This document shows, in pieces, positions 29,391 to 39,558 of a stretch of 64,000 bases of DNA (positions within the stretch are counted from its first letter, which is position 1; each line of letters starts with the position of its first letter). Origin of the DNA: Salinimonas marina (GTDB lineage Bacteria; Pseudomonadota; Gammaproteobacteria; Enterobacterales; Alteromonadaceae). The stretch is taken from positions 335,501-399,500 of the forward strand of contig NZ_CP064795.1 in the NCBI RefSeq assembly GCF_015644725.1, given 5' to 3'. A program made the position numbers and the translations under genes. Below the pieces are notes generated by a model. That model was not told the origin of the DNA. It searched no databases and saw only the letters and a list, made by a program, of their open reading frames with translations.

Positions 29391-30185
29391 ATGAGCGACT
29401 CAGATACGACATCAGGGACTGCCCCGGCGTCTGAAAATCCATCCGGTCAACAAACCCACTTTGGTTTCAAACAGGTTGAAAAATCACAAAAAGCCTCCAT
29501 GGTGGCCAATGTGTTTGATTCGGTTGCTGCCAAATACGATGTGATGAATGATCTTATGTCACTGGGCGTACACCGCTTATGGAAACGCTATACCATTGAT
29601 TGTTCAGGAGTCAGAGCCGGGCACAAGGTGCTGGATATTGCGGGTGGAACCGGTGATCTGACGGCAAAATTCTCTCGCATGGTGGGCCCCACTGGCTCAG
29701 TGACCCTGGCCGACATCAACCTGTCGATGCTTAAAGTGGGCCGCGATAAGCTGCGTGACAAAGGACTGGTCAGCAACATTGATTATGTTCAGGCCGATGC
29801 CGAAAGCCTGCCCTTTCCTGACAACACCTTTGATGTGGTCACCATGGCGTTTGGTTTGCGCAATGTCACCGAAAAACAAAATGCCCTGAACTCCATTTAC
29901 CGGGTGTTAAAGCCTGGTGGGCGGCTGTTGGTACTGGAGTTTTCAAAACCAGCCTCCGAGCATCTTTCTAAGCTCTATGATGTGTATTCATTTCATATCT
30001 TGCCCCGTATGGGGCAGGTGGTGGCCAACGATGAAGAAAGCTATCGTTACCTGGCCGAAAGTATTCGTATGCACCCGGATCAGGAGACCCTCAAAGGCAT
30101 GTTTGAACAGGCCGGATTTGAGCAATGCGACTACAGCAACCTGACCGGTGGTATCGTGGCGCTGCATCGAGGGTATAAGTTTTAA
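29391..30185 (+). CDS. ubiE: ubiquinone/menaquinone C-methyltransferase UbiE
   Basis: SAM-dependent methyltransferase acting on benzoquinol intermediates of ubiquinone synthesis. 264 residues from ATG 29391 with AGGA nine bases before. Motifs: [24 protein letters not shown]-binding [15 protein letters not shown], and [13 protein letters not shown]. It begins the ubiE-ubiJ-ubiB operon, with a stop/start overlap of one base with ubiJ. A longer frame from 29247 runs through the intergenic stem-loop and is rejected. Confidence 0.97.
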   Translation: MSDSDTTSGTAPASENPSGQQTHFGFKQVEKSQKASMVANVFDSVAAKYDVMNDLMSLGVHRLWKRYTIDCSGVRAGHKVLDIAGGTGDLTAKFSRMVGPTGSVTLADINLSMLKVGRDKLRDKGLVSNIDYVQADAESLPFPDNTFDVVTMAFGLRNVTEKQNALNSIYRVLKPGGRLLVLEFSKPASEHLSKLYDVYSFHILPRMGQVVANDEESYRYLAESIRMHPDQETLKGMFEQAGFEQCDYSNLTGGIVALHRGYKF

Positions 30186-30817
30186 TGCCAGTCAGCGCCT
30201 TGTTTACCGCCACCGCCGAAACCGCTGTGAATCAGATTCTGGCTCTGGATGAAGACAGCGCCGGGCGGCTGGCGGCGTTGGAAGGACAGCGACTGGTCTT
30301 GTTCCTGGAAGAGCTTCCGGCCGGCCTTACGTTGATTTTTTCACAGCGGGTGGACATTCATACCGAGCCACGTTCCCACGCCGAGGTGGTGGCCGATATA
30401 GACTCTCAAACCTGTTGTATCCGTACCTCGTTACCGGTGCTGCCAAAGCTGACACAAACCAGCCAGCTGACCCAGCTTATTCGTCAACAGGCATTGGATC
30501 TGGATGGCGAGCTGAGTATTGCCCAAAAGGTGGCTGCCTTATTCGGTCAGCTGGATATTGATCCCGAAGAGTGGTTGTCTGCCTACACCGGCGATATCGC
30601 CGCGCATCAGACGTTTAGCGCCGCCGGTAAATTGAAGCAGCGTTTGTTACAGGCTATGGCGCGAACACGTGCCGGGTTAAGCAATACCCTGACCGAAGAA
30701 AAGCCCATCGGGGTAGGCAAGTTAGCGATGCTGCACTTTAGTGATGAAGTCAGCATGCTACGCGATGATATTCAGCGTTTTGAGGCCCGCCTCAACGCCC
30801 TAGACAACGAGCATTGA
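30185..30817 (+). CDS. ubiJ: ubiquinone biosynthesis accessory factor UbiJ
   Basis: 210 residues. UbiJ carries an N-terminal SCP2-like lipid-binding fold (about 15-115) and a C-terminal coiled region ending LRDDIQRFEARLNAL, and works with UbiK as scaffold for the soluble Ubi complex (known from E. coli). Its sequence is less conserved than its neighbours, but the position between ubiE and ubiB, the length and the C-terminal DDIQRFEAR block are diagnostic. The start codon overlaps the ubiE stop (TAATG). Confidence 0.92.
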   Translation: MPVSALFTATAETAVNQILALDEDSAGRLAALEGQRLVLFLEELPAGLTLIFSQRVDIHTEPRSHAEVVADIDSQTCCIRTSLPVLPKLTQTSQLTQLIRQQALDLDGELSIAQKVAALFGQLDIDPEEWLSAYTGDIAAHQTFSAAGKLKQRLLQAMARTRAGLSNTLTEEKPIGVGKLAMLHFSDEVSMLRDDIQRFEARLNALDNEH

Positions 30818-30829
30818 TTTTATTTGGTT

Positions 30830-32470
30830 ATGCGAATTTTCCGGTTGTACCAAATCAACAAAGTGCTACTGCAGCACGGTTTAGATGAACTTATCCCTGA
30901 TCGCTGGATGCCCTGGTACGCCAGAGTCATGCGTAAATGTGTGTTTTGGATAAGGAATCAGTATAAGCACGAAACGGCCGGCGAGCGTATTACGCTGGCG
31001 CTCCAGTCGCTGGGCCCGGTGTTTATCAAGTTTGGGCAAATGCTCTCAACCCGTCGTGACTTGCTGCATCCGGCCATTGCCAATGAGCTGGCGCGATTGC
31101 AGGACAAGGTGGCGCCCTTTCCCTCAGAACAGGCGCAGGTCATCATTCGTCAGGCGCTGGGGCTGAGTAACCTCAACGAGCTGTTCAGTGAGTTTCAGGT
31201 GGACCCTTTAGCGTCTGCGTCTATTGCCCAGGTGCATGCCGCCAAACTTCGCAGCAGCGGTACCGATGTGGTGGTGAAAGTACTGCGCCCGGATATTCGC
31301 AAAACCATAGAAGCGGATATGGATCTGCTGTTTACCTTAGCTCAGGTCCTGCAGAAATGGCTGCCGGACGGCAAACGTCTGCGCCCGGTGGAAGTGGTCA
31401 CTGAGTATCAGAAAACCCTGGTGGATGAGCTTGATCTGATGCGCGAGTCCGCCAATGGTATCCAGCTGCGCCGAAACTTTGAAGACTCCGATGCGCTGTA
31501 TATTCCAAAGATTTACAGCGAACTGTGCCGGCACAATGTGTTGGTGATGGAGCGTATCTACGGCATCCCCGTGTCCAATGTCGATGCCTTGCTGGCGCAA
31601 AATACCAATATGAAAATGCTGGCTGAACGCGGGGTCGAAGTATTTTTTACACAGGTATTCCGGGACAGCTTTTTTCATGCCGATATGCATCCGGGCAATA
31701 TTTTTGTATCGACGGAAACGCCCAGCGAACCCAAATATATCGCCATCGATTTTGGGATTGTCGGCACCCTGAACAAAGAAGATAAGCGCTATCTGGCTGA
31801 AAACTTTGTGGCATTTTTTAATCGCGACTATCGTAAGGTGGCGCAGCTGCATGCCGACTCAGGCTGGGTGCCGCCCGACACCAATATTGACGAATTTGAA
31901 ATGGCGATCCGCACGGTGTGCGAACCAATTTTTCAAAAGCCCCTGGCTGAAATATCTTTTGGCAATGTGTTGCTGCAACTGTTTAACACGGCCCGGCGCT
32001 TTAATATGGTGGTGCAGCCACAGTTGGTGTTGCTGCAAAAAACCCTGCTTTATATTGAGGGGCTGGGACGCCAGCTTTACCCGCAACTGGACTTATGGAA
32101 AACCGCGAAGCCGTTTTTAGAAAACTGGATGCAGGAGCAGATTGGCGTTAAGGCGATGCTTAAAAAGGTCAAAGCCAATTTACCGTACTGGTCAGAAAAA
32201 ATGCCGGATATGCCCGATCTGTTGCACGACAGTCTGGTGCAACTAAAGGCATTACCGGTGCAGCAACAACGTGAGCACCAGCATCTTATTCAGATGCAGA
32301 TCCATGCCACCCGGGCGGCGCACTATGGCATTGTGGGGGCGACCTTTATTATTGTGGCAGCAATTTTACCGGTTTACGATCTGCATTGGGCCTTTGTGGC
32401 TCTGAGTGCCGGTACCGGGGTAGGGTGCTGGCTGCAGTCATGGCGCAAAGGCCATCGGGAACTACAATAA
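30830..32470 (+). CDS. ubiB: UbiB, ABC1/ADCK-type kinase-like ubiquinone biosynthesis protein
   Basis: 546 residues from ATG 30830, the same length as E. coli UbiB. Protein-kinase-like fold with the diagnostic KxGQ motif ([18 protein letters not shown]), an Ala-rich nucleotide loop [13 protein letters not shown], catalytic [12 protein letters not shown] and the metal-binding IAIDFGIVG. Two membrane helices lie at the C-terminus (about 495-540). UbiB is an ATPase that helps extract or handle membrane ubiquinone intermediates. It closes the ubiE-ubiJ-ubiB operon; the ribosome-binding site is weak, consistent with coupling. Confidence 0.97.
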   Translation: MRIFRLYQINKVLLQHGLDELIPDRWMPWYARVMRKCVFWIRNQYKHETAGERITLALQSLGPVFIKFGQMLSTRRDLLHPAIANELARLQDKVAPFPSEQAQVIIRQALGLSNLNELFSEFQVDPLASASIAQVHAAKLRSSGTDVVVKVLRPDIRKTIEADMDLLFTLAQVLQKWLPDGKRLRPVEVVTEYQKTLVDELDLMRESANGIQLRRNFEDSDALYIPKIYSELCRHNVLVMERIYGIPVSNVDALLAQNTNMKMLAERGVEVFFTQVFRDSFFHADMHPGNIFVSTETPSEPKYIAIDFGIVGTLNKEDKRYLAENFVAFFNRDYRKVAQLHADSGWVPPDTNIDEFEMAIRTVCEPIFQKPLAEISFGNVLLQLFNTARRFNMVVQPQLVLLQKTLLYIEGLGRQLYPQLDLWKTAKPFLENWMQEQIGVKAMLKKVKANLPYWSEKMPDMPDLLHDSLVQLKALPVQQQREHQHLIQMQIHATRAAHYGIVGATFIIVAAILPVYDLHWAFVALSAGTGVGCWLQSWRKGHRELQ

Positions 32471-32549
32471 CAGGTATATGGGTAAGAGATTAAACTTGTG
32501 CAAATTTTGACTTTTTAGACGCTATTTATCTATCAATTCTGAAAATACC

Positions 32550-32558
32550 TGTTATAGT
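32550..32558 (+). promoter_or_regulatory. extended -10 promoter of the cold-shock gene with a long leader
   Basis: TGTTATAGT is an extended -10 element (TGN plus TATAGT). From it the leader before the start codon at 32760 would be nearly 200 bases, AT-rich and gene-free. Long structured leaders are characteristic of cspA-type cold-shock mRNAs. A -35 TTGACT at 32507-32512 belongs to another, poorly spaced candidate. Confidence 0.5.
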
Positions 32559-32759
32559 GTTATTGGCTGTTTTAGCCAAAGTCTTTAACAAGACGTGATT
32601 ATATTTGTTTCTGCGTTGATGTATAAATACTCAAGTTACACCTGTGATTTGCTGTTAGTGGTTTGTTCATTCTAAAGTAAGACCCAAATAAACTCGTTAG
32701 GTTTAAAGACAGTTTGTTATACGCGAAAGCGATGTTTATAGAGATATTTTGAGGTCGAC

Positions 32760-32969
32760 ATGTCAAAAGTTACAGGTACCGTTAAGTGGTTTAACGCTGA
32801 TAAAGGTTATGGTTTTCTAACTCAGGATAGCGGTGATAAGGACGTTTTCGTTCATTTCCGTGCTATCGTTTCAGAAGGCTACAAGACTCTTAACGAAGGT
32901 CAACGCGTTGAGTTTGAAGTTGAGCAAGGTCAGAAAGGTCTGCAAGCTGCCAACGTGAATGCTATCTAA
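32760..32969 (+). CDS. CspA-family cold-shock protein
   Basis: 69 residues forming a single OB-fold. RNA-binding motifs RNP1 (KGYGFLTQ) and RNP2 (VFVHF) are present. Such proteins act as RNA chaperones that melt secondary structures, often after cold shock. GAGG precedes the start ATG 32760, a long leader lies upstream, and a strong terminator follows, so it is a single-gene unit. Which of the several Csp paralogues it is cannot be decided from sequence alone. Confidence 0.95.
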   Translation: MSKVTGTVKWFNADKGYGFLTQDSGDKDVFVHFRAIVSEGYKTLNEGQRVEFEVEQGQKGLQAANVNAI

Positions 32970-32977
32970 GTATTCCT

Positions 32978-33008
32978 AAAAACAGCAGCCGTCTGGCTGC
33001 TGTTTTTT
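32978..33008 (+). terminator. rho-independent terminator after the cold-shock gene
   Basis: AAAAACAGCAGCC, loop GTCT, GGCTGCTG and T6. It overlaps the stop codon of the convergent kinase gene. Confidence 0.92.
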
Positions 33009-33504
33009 ATGTGTCACAGTTTACCGCAATGTGTCGGCACTGTGGCATTGCTTTAAAATAAGTCTGGTACGCTTCCCATCCCGCCAGCTTATCCCAATCT
33101 CTTTTATTTCCTCTTTTTTGCATCCGCATTTTTATAGTGGCAATACTGGCATATAACCAGTAAATGGTTACCGGACATTGCATGTTCTGCTGTATTTGTT
33201 GCTGCCAGTCTGGCTGCCTGAGCTCTCGGGTAAAAGGCCCGCACATCACTACCGGTACCTGGGGAAGATTCTGCCTGGCGGTTTGCCACATTGCATCATA
33301 TACCGGCTCCCGAAATGCCTGTTTGTAGGTCTGGCTATCACGATCATCCACCGGCATTCCTGCCAGACTCAGCCCGGCCTGTACTATCGGCTCGCTTATC
33401 GTATCAATATCAATCAAACAGGCATGCTTTGATTGGGCCAGCTTTTGCGCATAAGTGGTTTTACCTACGGCCGGTTGGCCAGTCACCAGATATAATGGAT
33501 GCAT
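33007..33504 (-). CDS. P-loop kinase-like ATP-binding protein
   Basis: 165 residues from ATG 33504. Walker A GQPAVGKTTYAQKL is at residues 8-21, and an Asp-rich strand LIDIDTISEP follows, as in zeta-toxin or gluconate-kinase-like small kinases (AAA_33). A lid-like stretch KMRMQKRGNKRDWDKL is near the end. The substrate is unknown. The ribosome-binding site is weak; the start was chosen because the P-loop fold begins here, whereas a longer frame to 33633 would overlap the start of the divergent gene. Confidence 0.7.
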   Translation of the reverse strand: MHPLYLVTGQPAVGKTTYAQKLAQSKHACLIDIDTISEPIVQAGLSLAGMPVDDRDSQTYKQAFREPVYDAMWQTARQNLPQVPVVMCGPFTRELRQPDWQQQIQQNMQCPVTIYWLYASIATIKMRMQKRGNKRDWDKLAGWEAYQTYFKAMPQCRHIAVNCDT

Positions 33505-33595
33505 AGATGCTTTTTTAGTCGGCTTCGGGTTATGATAACAGTATGCACCGGCTTGAACAGTAAGGCCAGCAGCCCCGGCCAAGGAGAACACACCA

Positions 33596-34246
33596 ATGCG
33601 CATGCAGCAGCTCAAACTGATCATTATGACCATGTGGCTGGGATTATGGATTCAGCCGGCGGTGGTTTATGCCAATCAGGCGCCGGCCCAGGTTGTCGCT
33701 ACGGTACTGGATGAACAAATTACGCTGGCCCACATCAGCCCTGATAAAAAGACCCTTGCCGAGATGGCCCGTGGTAACAGCGTCACCAAAGAAATGGCCC
33801 TGGCCAGTTACCGGCAACATCAGCTTACGCAAAAAATTGTGGATACCGTGTTAAAGGATTATGCCAAAGCACAACACATCACCACCAACCCGCAGCTGGT
33901 GAGCCAGTTCGTTAAACGCTTTGCCGCGAGTGACACCCGCAAACCCCGAACCGCGGATATTAAAAAAATGGCCCGGGAACAGGTAAACACCTGGCTGATA
34001 GACAAAGCCTTGTATCAGCAGCACGGCGGGGTGGTGGTATTTACCCCCCGCAAACCCTTGTTTCCGGTAGAGGCCTACCAAATAGAATTTCGCCGCTACC
34101 AACAACAGGGCCAGCTGACTATTCACGATGCGGGGCTGAAAGCAGGCTTCTGGCAAACCTTCGAAAAAAACTATGATTTTGAAATTCCGCCGTCGCAGGT
34201 TTCTTTTGCTAAGCCCTGGTGGCTGACCACCGATATTATGCCCTGA
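33596..34246 (+). CDS. exported protein of unknown function
   Basis: 216 residues from ATG 33596 with AAGGAG well spaced. An N-terminal signal peptide (about 1-26, ending VVYA/N) implies export to the periplasm. The mature start QVVATVLDEQITLAHISPDKK resembles the N-terminal region of SurA-like chaperone/isomerases, but no PPIase domain is visible. The rest is helical with many Gln and Lys and ends in a Trp-containing tail (KPWWLTTDIMP). Function is unknown. Confidence 0.6.
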   Translation: MRMQQLKLIIMTMWLGLWIQPAVVYANQAPAQVVATVLDEQITLAHISPDKKTLAEMARGNSVTKEMALASYRQHQLTQKIVDTVLKDYAKAQHITTNPQLVSQFVKRFAASDTRKPRTADIKKMAREQVNTWLIDKALYQQHGGVVVFTPRKPLFPVEAYQIEFRRYQQQGQLTIHDAGLKAGFWQTFEKNYDFEIPPSQVSFAKPWWLTTDIMP

Positions 34247-34257
34247 TTTTACTGCGG

Positions 34258-35244
34258 CTACTCTGCCGGATGATTATCTGTCGGAAAATCGGCAAATAAC
34301 TCAGTAGAGAAGTAGCGCTCGGCGCCATCCGCAAAGATAGTAACGATGTGCTGATGGCGATATTCAGGCATACTACATAACCGGGCTGTGGCGTGCATGG
34401 CTGCGCCGGATGAAATTCCCACTGCCATTCCTTCGCAGGTCGCCAGTTGACGGGCAAATAATATAGCGTCCTCGTCCTCTACCGTAATGATTTCATCAAT
34501 ACACTGGGTATCGAGGATGTCTGGTATGTGCCCGGAGCTTAAGCCCTGAATATTGTGTACGCCACTACGCTTTTCACTTAATACCGGACACCGCGCGGGT
34601 TCTACCGCAATAACTTTTAAACCAGAACAATGCTGTTTCAATGTGTGGGCAACCCCGGTCAGGGTGCCCCCGGTGCCTATCCCGGCCACCAGCACATCAA
34701 TGCGGCCGCCGGTATCATGCAAAAGCTCCTGGGCCGTGGTATGGGCATGGGCCTGTACGTTGGCCGGATTGGCAAACTGGTCCAGCGCGACCGCCCCGGG
34801 AGTGGCAGCTACCAGTTCGCGGGCTTTATCGATGGCACCTTTGGTGCCGTACTGTCTGGGGGTGGTGATGACCGCGGCGCCATAATGTCGAATCAGGCGC
34901 TGTCGTTCTACCGACATATGCTCCGGAATAACAATCGTTACCCTGATATTAAAAAGCGCCCCCAGCCATGCACAGGCGACCCCGTTATTTCCCGAAGAGG
35001 CTTCAATGATCTGGGTGTGGGGACCAAATTCAGGCGTGCTCATGATTTGTTGCAGCATCGCCAGGGCAGGGCGATCTTTTATCGACCCGGCAGGGTTAAA
35101 ATATTCCACCTTGGCCATCGGCGTGGTTACCCAGTTATGCTGGCGAGCAAGTCGATTCAGACGGATGAGAGGCGTATGCCCGATAGTCTGGGTAATATCG
35201 TCAAAAATCCGGGGCTGGCGTAGTGACTCGGGACAGGCGTTCAT
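34258..35244 (-). CDS. cysteine synthase family PLP enzyme
   Basis: 328 residues of the fold-type II PLP family. The PLP lysine lies in FNPAGSIKDRPAL, the substrate loop is EASSGNNGVACAW, and the phosphate-binding loop is GIGTGGTLTG; the closing block GISSGAA is also present. These match O-acetylserine sulfhydrylase (CysK/CysM), but cystathionine beta-synthase-like activity cannot be excluded. It is divergent from an Lrp-type regulator gene 122 bases away, which probably controls it. Confidence 0.85.
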   Translation of the reverse strand: MNACPESLRQPRIFDDITQTIGHTPLIRLNRLARQHNWVTTPMAKVEYFNPAGSIKDRPALAMLQQIMSTPEFGPHTQIIEASSGNNGVACAWLGALFNIRVTIVIPEHMSVERQRLIRHYGAAVITTPRQYGTKGAIDKARELVAATPGAVALDQFANPANVQAHAHTTAQELLHDTGGRIDVLVAGIGTGGTLTGVAHTLKQHCSGLKVIAVEPARCPVLSEKRSGVHNIQGLSSGHIPDILDTQCIDEIITVEDEDAILFARQLATCEGMAVGISSGAAMHATARLCSMPEYRHQHIVTIFADGAERYFSTELFADFPTDNHPAE

Positions 35245-35366
35245 ATCGGTATTCCGGCTTGGTGATGAAGTATAGGTAGTCTGGCATGAATAAACGGCAA
35301 AATTTGCTTATATCCGCGGTGCAATTTATGCTAATAAGCAATGAAATTGCTGGTAAGCCGTATTTT

Positions 35367-35840
35367 ATGAAAGAAATTGCTATTGATAAGATCGATCGCG
35401 CGATTTTGAGTTTGCTGCAAACCAATGCGGATTGGTCGGCTACTGACATTGCTCAGCAGGTCGGTCTGACCACTACGCCCTGCTGGCGGCGCATACAGCG
35501 GCTTCAGCAAAATGGCCTGGTGACCAAAAAAGTCGCGTTGCTGGATGCTACCCGGCTGGGCTTAACGACCACGGTGTTTGTGCAGGTAAAAGCAGCCCGA
35601 CACGATGGCCAGTGGTTGCAGCAGTTTGCCCGCCATGTGGAAAGCTTTGATGAGGTCGTGGAGTTTTACCGTATGAGTGGTGAATACGATTACCTATTGA
35701 AGGTGCTGGTAACGGATATGGCCAGCTTCGATCATTTTTATAAACGGCTGGTTAACGGCATCGATTTAAATGATGTGACCTCCAGCTTTGCCATGGAACA
35801 AATTAAGTATTCTACCGCCATGCCATTACATCACTTGTGA
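35367..35840 (+). CDS. Lrp/AsnC-family transcriptional regulator
   Basis: 157 residues from ATG 35367. A winged helix at about 5-55 (IDRAILSLLQTNADWSATDIA, then TTTPCWRRIQRLQ) is followed by a RAM ligand-binding domain (about 65-150; VVEFYRMSGEYDYLLKV). Lrp proteins sense amino acids. Its position divergent to a cysteine-synthase-family gene suggests control of that gene in response to an amino acid such as cysteine, comparable to DecR/YbaO systems (inference). An earlier start at 35286 lacks support. Confidence 0.88.
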   Translation: MKEIAIDKIDRAILSLLQTNADWSATDIAQQVGLTTTPCWRRIQRLQQNGLVTKKVALLDATRLGLTTTVFVQVKAARHDGQWLQQFARHVESFDEVVEFYRMSGEYDYLLKVLVTDMASFDHFYKRLVNGIDLNDVTSSFAMEQIKYSTAMPLHHL

Positions 35841-35894
35841 CTAACCGATATACCCGATACCGCCCACCCTCAGCACTGATATTAAGGAGGTCTT

Positions 35895-37079
35895 ATGCGT
35901 AATCAACCCGCATCCTGCTGGGATGACATTCTGATGCTGGATGCCCAGCTTGGTGATGAAGAGCGAATGGTCACCAGCACCGCCCGGGATTTTTGCCAGA
36001 GCCAGTTACAGCCGCGTATTCTTACGGCCAACCGTGATGCCTGTTTTGATCCGGCTATTATGCTTGAATTCGGTGAATTGGGCTTATTGGGAGCTACTAT
36101 TGAGGGCTACGGCTGCGCCGGGGTTAACTATGTCACCTACGGCCTGATTGCCCGGGAAGTAGAGCGGGTCGACAGTGGCTATCGAAGTGCCATGAGCGTG
36201 CAATCCTCGCTGGTGATGCACCCGATACATGCGTTTGGTAGTGAGGCCCAGAAGCAGCAATATTTACCCAAATTAGCCAGTGGGGAATGGATCGGTTGCT
36301 TTGGCCTGACCGAACCGGATGCCGGGTCAGATCCGGCGGCGATGCGTACCCGGGCGACAAAAACTGACGGTGGCTACCTGCTTACCGGCACCAAAACCTG
36401 GATTACCAATGCGCCCATTGCCGATGTCGCCATTGTGTGGGCAAAAGTCAGTGACGAAGACGATGCCATTCGCGGTTTCATTGTAAAGTCAGACAGCAAG
36501 GGCTTAACCACCCCGGAGATCAAACATAAGCTTTCTTTAAAAGCATCCATAACCGGGCAACTGATAATGGATGGGGTGTTTGTAAGCGATGAAGATATGC
36601 TACCTGATGTAAGCGGTTTAAAAGGGCCGTTTAGTTGTCTGAATCGGGCCCGCTATGGGATTGCCTGGGGCAGTATGGGAGCGGCGGAATTCTGCTGGCA
36701 TGCAGCCCGGCAGTATGGGTTGGAGCGCAAACAATTTAACCGGCCGCTGGCACAAACCCAGTTGTATCAAACCAAACTGGCCAATATGCAAACCGAGATA
36801 GCATTAGGATTGCAGGGCGCATTGCGGGTGGGGCGTCTGATTGACAGTAACCAGTTTGAGCCGGCTATGATCTCCCTTATCAAGCGCAATAATTGTGCAA
36901 AGGCGTTAGATATTGCCCGTCAGGCCAGAGACATGCACGGCGGTAACGGCATCAGTGATGAATACCATGTGATGCGGCATATGCTGAACCTGGAAACCGT
37001 TAATACCTATGAAGGTACCTACGATGTGCATGGTCTGATTCTGGGCCGCGCCCAGACCGGTTTGCAGGCATTTTTCTGA
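35895..37079 (+). CDS. gcdH: glutaryl-CoA dehydrogenase-like acyl-CoA dehydrogenase
   Basis: 394 residues with AAGGAGG just before the ATG. FAD-dependent acyl-CoA dehydrogenase fold: [17 protein letters not shown] (substrate/FAD contact), [26 protein letters not shown], and catalytic Glu in [15 protein letters not shown]. The [10 protein letters not shown] motif and the Arg in IEGYGC-region pattern are those of glutaryl-CoA dehydrogenase, which converts glutaryl-CoA to crotonyl-CoA in lysine/tryptophan catabolism. It follows the Lrp gene on the same strand by 54 bases. Confidence 0.9.
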   Translation: MRNQPASCWDDILMLDAQLGDEERMVTSTARDFCQSQLQPRILTANRDACFDPAIMLEFGELGLLGATIEGYGCAGVNYVTYGLIAREVERVDSGYRSAMSVQSSLVMHPIHAFGSEAQKQQYLPKLASGEWIGCFGLTEPDAGSDPAAMRTRATKTDGGYLLTGTKTWITNAPIADVAIVWAKVSDEDDAIRGFIVKSDSKGLTTPEIKHKLSLKASITGQLIMDGVFVSDEDMLPDVSGLKGPFSCLNRARYGIAWGSMGAAEFCWHAARQYGLERKQFNRPLAQTQLYQTKLANMQTEIALGLQGALRVGRLIDSNQFEPAMISLIKRNNCAKALDIARQARDMHGGNGISDEYHVMRHMLNLETVNTYEGTYDVHGLILGRAQTGLQAFF

Positions 37080-37103
37080 TTTTTTACACAGCCAGCTTTA
37101 ACA

Positions 37104-37158
37104 CAGAGCCAGCTAAGGGCGAAGCGACACATACCTGCATCGCCTATCGCTGGCTCTG
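37104..37158. terminator. stem-loop between convergent gcdH and cydB-like gene
   Basis: CAGAGCCAGC (37104-37113) pairs exactly with GCTGGCTCTG (37149-37158), with further partial pairing inside. It lies in the 86-base space between the two stops, so a bidirectional end signal is plausible, though no T run is seen. Confidence 0.5.
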
Positions 37159-37165
37159 ATTGGTC

Positions 37166-38176
37166 TTAGTAATAGCTAAGTTTCTCGGCTTTTCCGGAGA
37201 AAATCCGATACACCATAAAGGTGTAAGCCAGAATACACGGCACCACGATTGACGCACCCACCAGTAAAAAGCGCAATGAACTGGCATCAGCTATGGCATC
37301 GATAATGGTTAGCCGCCCGGGGACCACATATGGATAATAGCTTATCGCAAAGGCCGCGAAACACAGCGCGAACACCAGCAGGGCGATGGCAAAGGGCAGC
37401 CATTCGCCATGGCCGTTCGCCTTTGGCAGCCGCTTCAGGACTACCGCGCAAAGACACAGCAGACCAAAACAGGTGATCGGAATGGCCATCAGCGCATAGC
37501 CCCAGGGTGCAGCCAGCCACAGCTGGCGAACACTTTCATGCAGGGTCAGGTTTAACACACTCACAACCGCAATACCGAGACCCAATACGATCAGCCCGCG
37601 TTTGGCCCAGTAAAAGGCTTTTTGCTGCAGTTCGCCTTCTGTTTTCAGAATAAGCCAGCACGACCCGATAAAAGCATAGGCCGCGGAGACCCCGAAGGCG
37701 GCCAGCAGCGCAAACCCCTGGGCCATCCAGTCGGTGCGCAGACCGGTTACCCAGATCCCCAACATATAGCCCTGAGCCAGCGTGGTCAGTAACGAGCCAT
37801 ATTTAAATGACAGATCCCACTTACGCTTTTTCGACTGTACCACCTTGGCGCGAAAGTCAAACGACACCCCACGTAAAATCAAGCCCAGCAACATCAGGGT
37901 GGCAGGCAGATATAAGGTTTGCAGAATCTGACTGTGGGCTTGCGGAAAGGCAAACAACAGCAGACCCACCGCCAGCACCAGCCAGGTTTCATTGGCATCC
38001 CAGTAGGGGCCGATAGAAGCAATCATATCATCGCGAAACGCTTCGTTACGGGGCGGAATCAGCACCCCGACCCCTAAATCGTAGCCGTCTAAAACCGCAT
38101 ATAAAAACACGGCCAGGGCCAGCAGCCCAATATAAATATCGGCCAGTGTGGTTAAGGTTAAGCTTTCAAATGGCAT
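37166..38176 (-). CDS. cioB: cytochrome bd-type quinol oxidase subunit II (CydB/CioB)
   Basis: 336 residues with eight or nine hydrophobic helices; the first contains LYAVLDGYDLGVGVL, and WDANETWLVLAVGLLLFAFP is the signature of subunit II. With CydA/CioA it reduces oxygen to water using quinol. The length fits the cyanide-insensitive (Cio) type. It starts nine bases after the subunit I stop. No small CydX-like gene is visible downstream. Confidence 0.92.
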   Translation of the reverse strand: MPFESLTLTTLADIYIGLLALAVFLYAVLDGYDLGVGVLIPPRNEAFRDDMIASIGPYWDANETWLVLAVGLLLFAFPQAHSQILQTLYLPATLMLLGLILRGVSFDFRAKVVQSKKRKWDLSFKYGSLLTTLAQGYMLGIWVTGLRTDWMAQGFALLAAFGVSAAYAFIGSCWLILKTEGELQQKAFYWAKRGLIVLGLGIAVVSVLNLTLHESVRQLWLAAPWGYALMAIPITCFGLLCLCAVVLKRLPKANGHGEWLPFAIALLVFALCFAAFAISYYPYVVPGRLTIIDAIADASSLRFLLVGASIVVPCILAYTFMVYRIFSGKAEKLSYY

Positions 38177-38185
38177 ACTGACCTC

Positions 38186-39547
38186 CTAGGCACCAATGGG
38201 AGAAAAGCTGGCAGCACGCGCTTTTTCCCGTTCTTCACTGGAAATTTCTTCAATTTCAATCGAGCGGCGGCACATCAGGGTTAAGGTGCCCATATAAGCC
38301 ACCAGTAACACAGCATAGACCACGGCATACATTAAAAATGAGAACCAGACATTGCCGGCGGGTAACGTGGTAACCGCTTCGCTGGTTTTCATCACGTCAC
38401 TGATGAGATAGGGCTGCCGGCCAACTTCGGTGACATACCAGCCCGCCAGGGTGGCCACCCAGCCACTAAAGCTCATACCCATAAAAATCCGGGTCAACCA
38501 GCCTGGTAGGTGATTACGCCGATACAGATAGTAGCTTCCCAGCCAGGCGCACAGCAGCATCAACACACCCATCCCCACCATCACCCGAAAGGCATAAAAC
38601 ACCGGTTTCACTGGCGGGTGTTCCCCTTTAAACTCATTCAGCCCCTGGATTTCGCCCTCGGCAGAATGGGTCAGAATCAGGCTCGCCAGCCGTGGAATGC
38701 CAATTTCAAAATGATTGGTACGTGCTGCTTCATCGGGTATTGCGAAAAGCAGCAAGGGCACCTGGGTATCGGTTTCCCAGACCCCTTCCATTGCCGCTAC
38801 TTTTTGCGGCTGATACTCAAGGGTATTGAGCCCATGCAGGTCACCGGCAAAAATCTGAATCGGGATCAGAACTGCTGCAGTATAGGTGGCCGTTTTAAGC
38901 GCAATTTTGGGGGCAATTTTGTTATCACCTTTGAAAATCCGGTAGGCAGACAGTCCGGCAATCAAAAAGCTCGCCGTCAGGCCCGATGCCAGTAGCATGT
39001 GCGCCAGCCGATACGGAAACGACGGATTAAAAATAATCGCAGACCAGTCTTTGGCATACAGTACGCCATCGATCATTTCATGGCCCTGAGGCGTGTGCAT
39101 CCAGCTATTAAGCGAAATAATCCAAAAGGCCGAAATCGTGGTGCCTATCGCGACCACCAGGGTTGAGAGCGTATGCAGCCATCCCGGCACGCGGCGGATC
39201 CCAAACAGCATAATGCCTAAAAAGGTCGCCTCCAGGAAAAAGGCCGTAAGCACTTCGTAACCCAGCAATGGTCCGGCAATATTTCCGGCTTTTTCCATAT
39301 ACCCTGGCCAGTTGGTGCCAAACTGGAATGACATGGTGACCCCGCTGACCACCCCTAAGGCAAAGGTTAACGCGAACACCCGAACCCAGAACCGGTAAAT
39401 ACGCATCCACACCGGATGACCGGAAATATCTGCGCGAATTTTGAAGTAAAATAAAAACCATCCCAACGCGATGGTGATGGTTGGGAACAGAATGTGAAAA
39501 CTAATGTTCAGTGCAAACTGAAGCCGGGAAAGAATCAGTGCGTCCAC
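38186..39547 (-). CDS. cioA: cytochrome bd-type quinol oxidase subunit I, short Q-loop (CioA-like)
   Basis: 453 residues, clearly shorter than E. coli CydA (522), which points to the short-Q-loop or Cio type. Visible features: the N-terminal LSRLQFALNISFHILFP with haem-ligand His, GRQPYLISDVMKTSEAV near the C-terminal helix, and the Q-loop area GLNEFKGEHPPVK. Such oxidases often tolerate cyanide and work at low oxygen or under respiratory stress (family knowledge). It lies between a GbsR-type regulator (11 bases upstream) and cioB in one operon. Confidence 0.93.
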   Translation of the reverse strand: MDALILSRLQFALNISFHILFPTITIALGWFLFYFKIRADISGHPVWMRIYRFWVRVFALTFALGVVSGVTMSFQFGTNWPGYMEKAGNIAGPLLGYEVLTAFFLEATFLGIMLFGIRRVPGWLHTLSTLVVAIGTTISAFWIISLNSWMHTPQGHEMIDGVLYAKDWSAIIFNPSFPYRLAHMLLASGLTASFLIAGLSAYRIFKGDNKIAPKIALKTATYTAAVLIPIQIFAGDLHGLNTLEYQPQKVAAMEGVWETDTQVPLLLFAIPDEAARTNHFEIGIPRLASLILTHSAEGEIQGLNEFKGEHPPVKPVFYAFRVMVGMGVLMLLCAWLGSYYLYRRNHLPGWLTRIFMGMSFSGWVATLAGWYVTEVGRQPYLISDVMKTSEAVTTLPAGNVWFSFLMYAVVYAVLLVAYMGTLTLMCRRSIEIEEISSEEREKARAASFSPIGA

Positions 39548-39558
39548 AACAACCTCCG

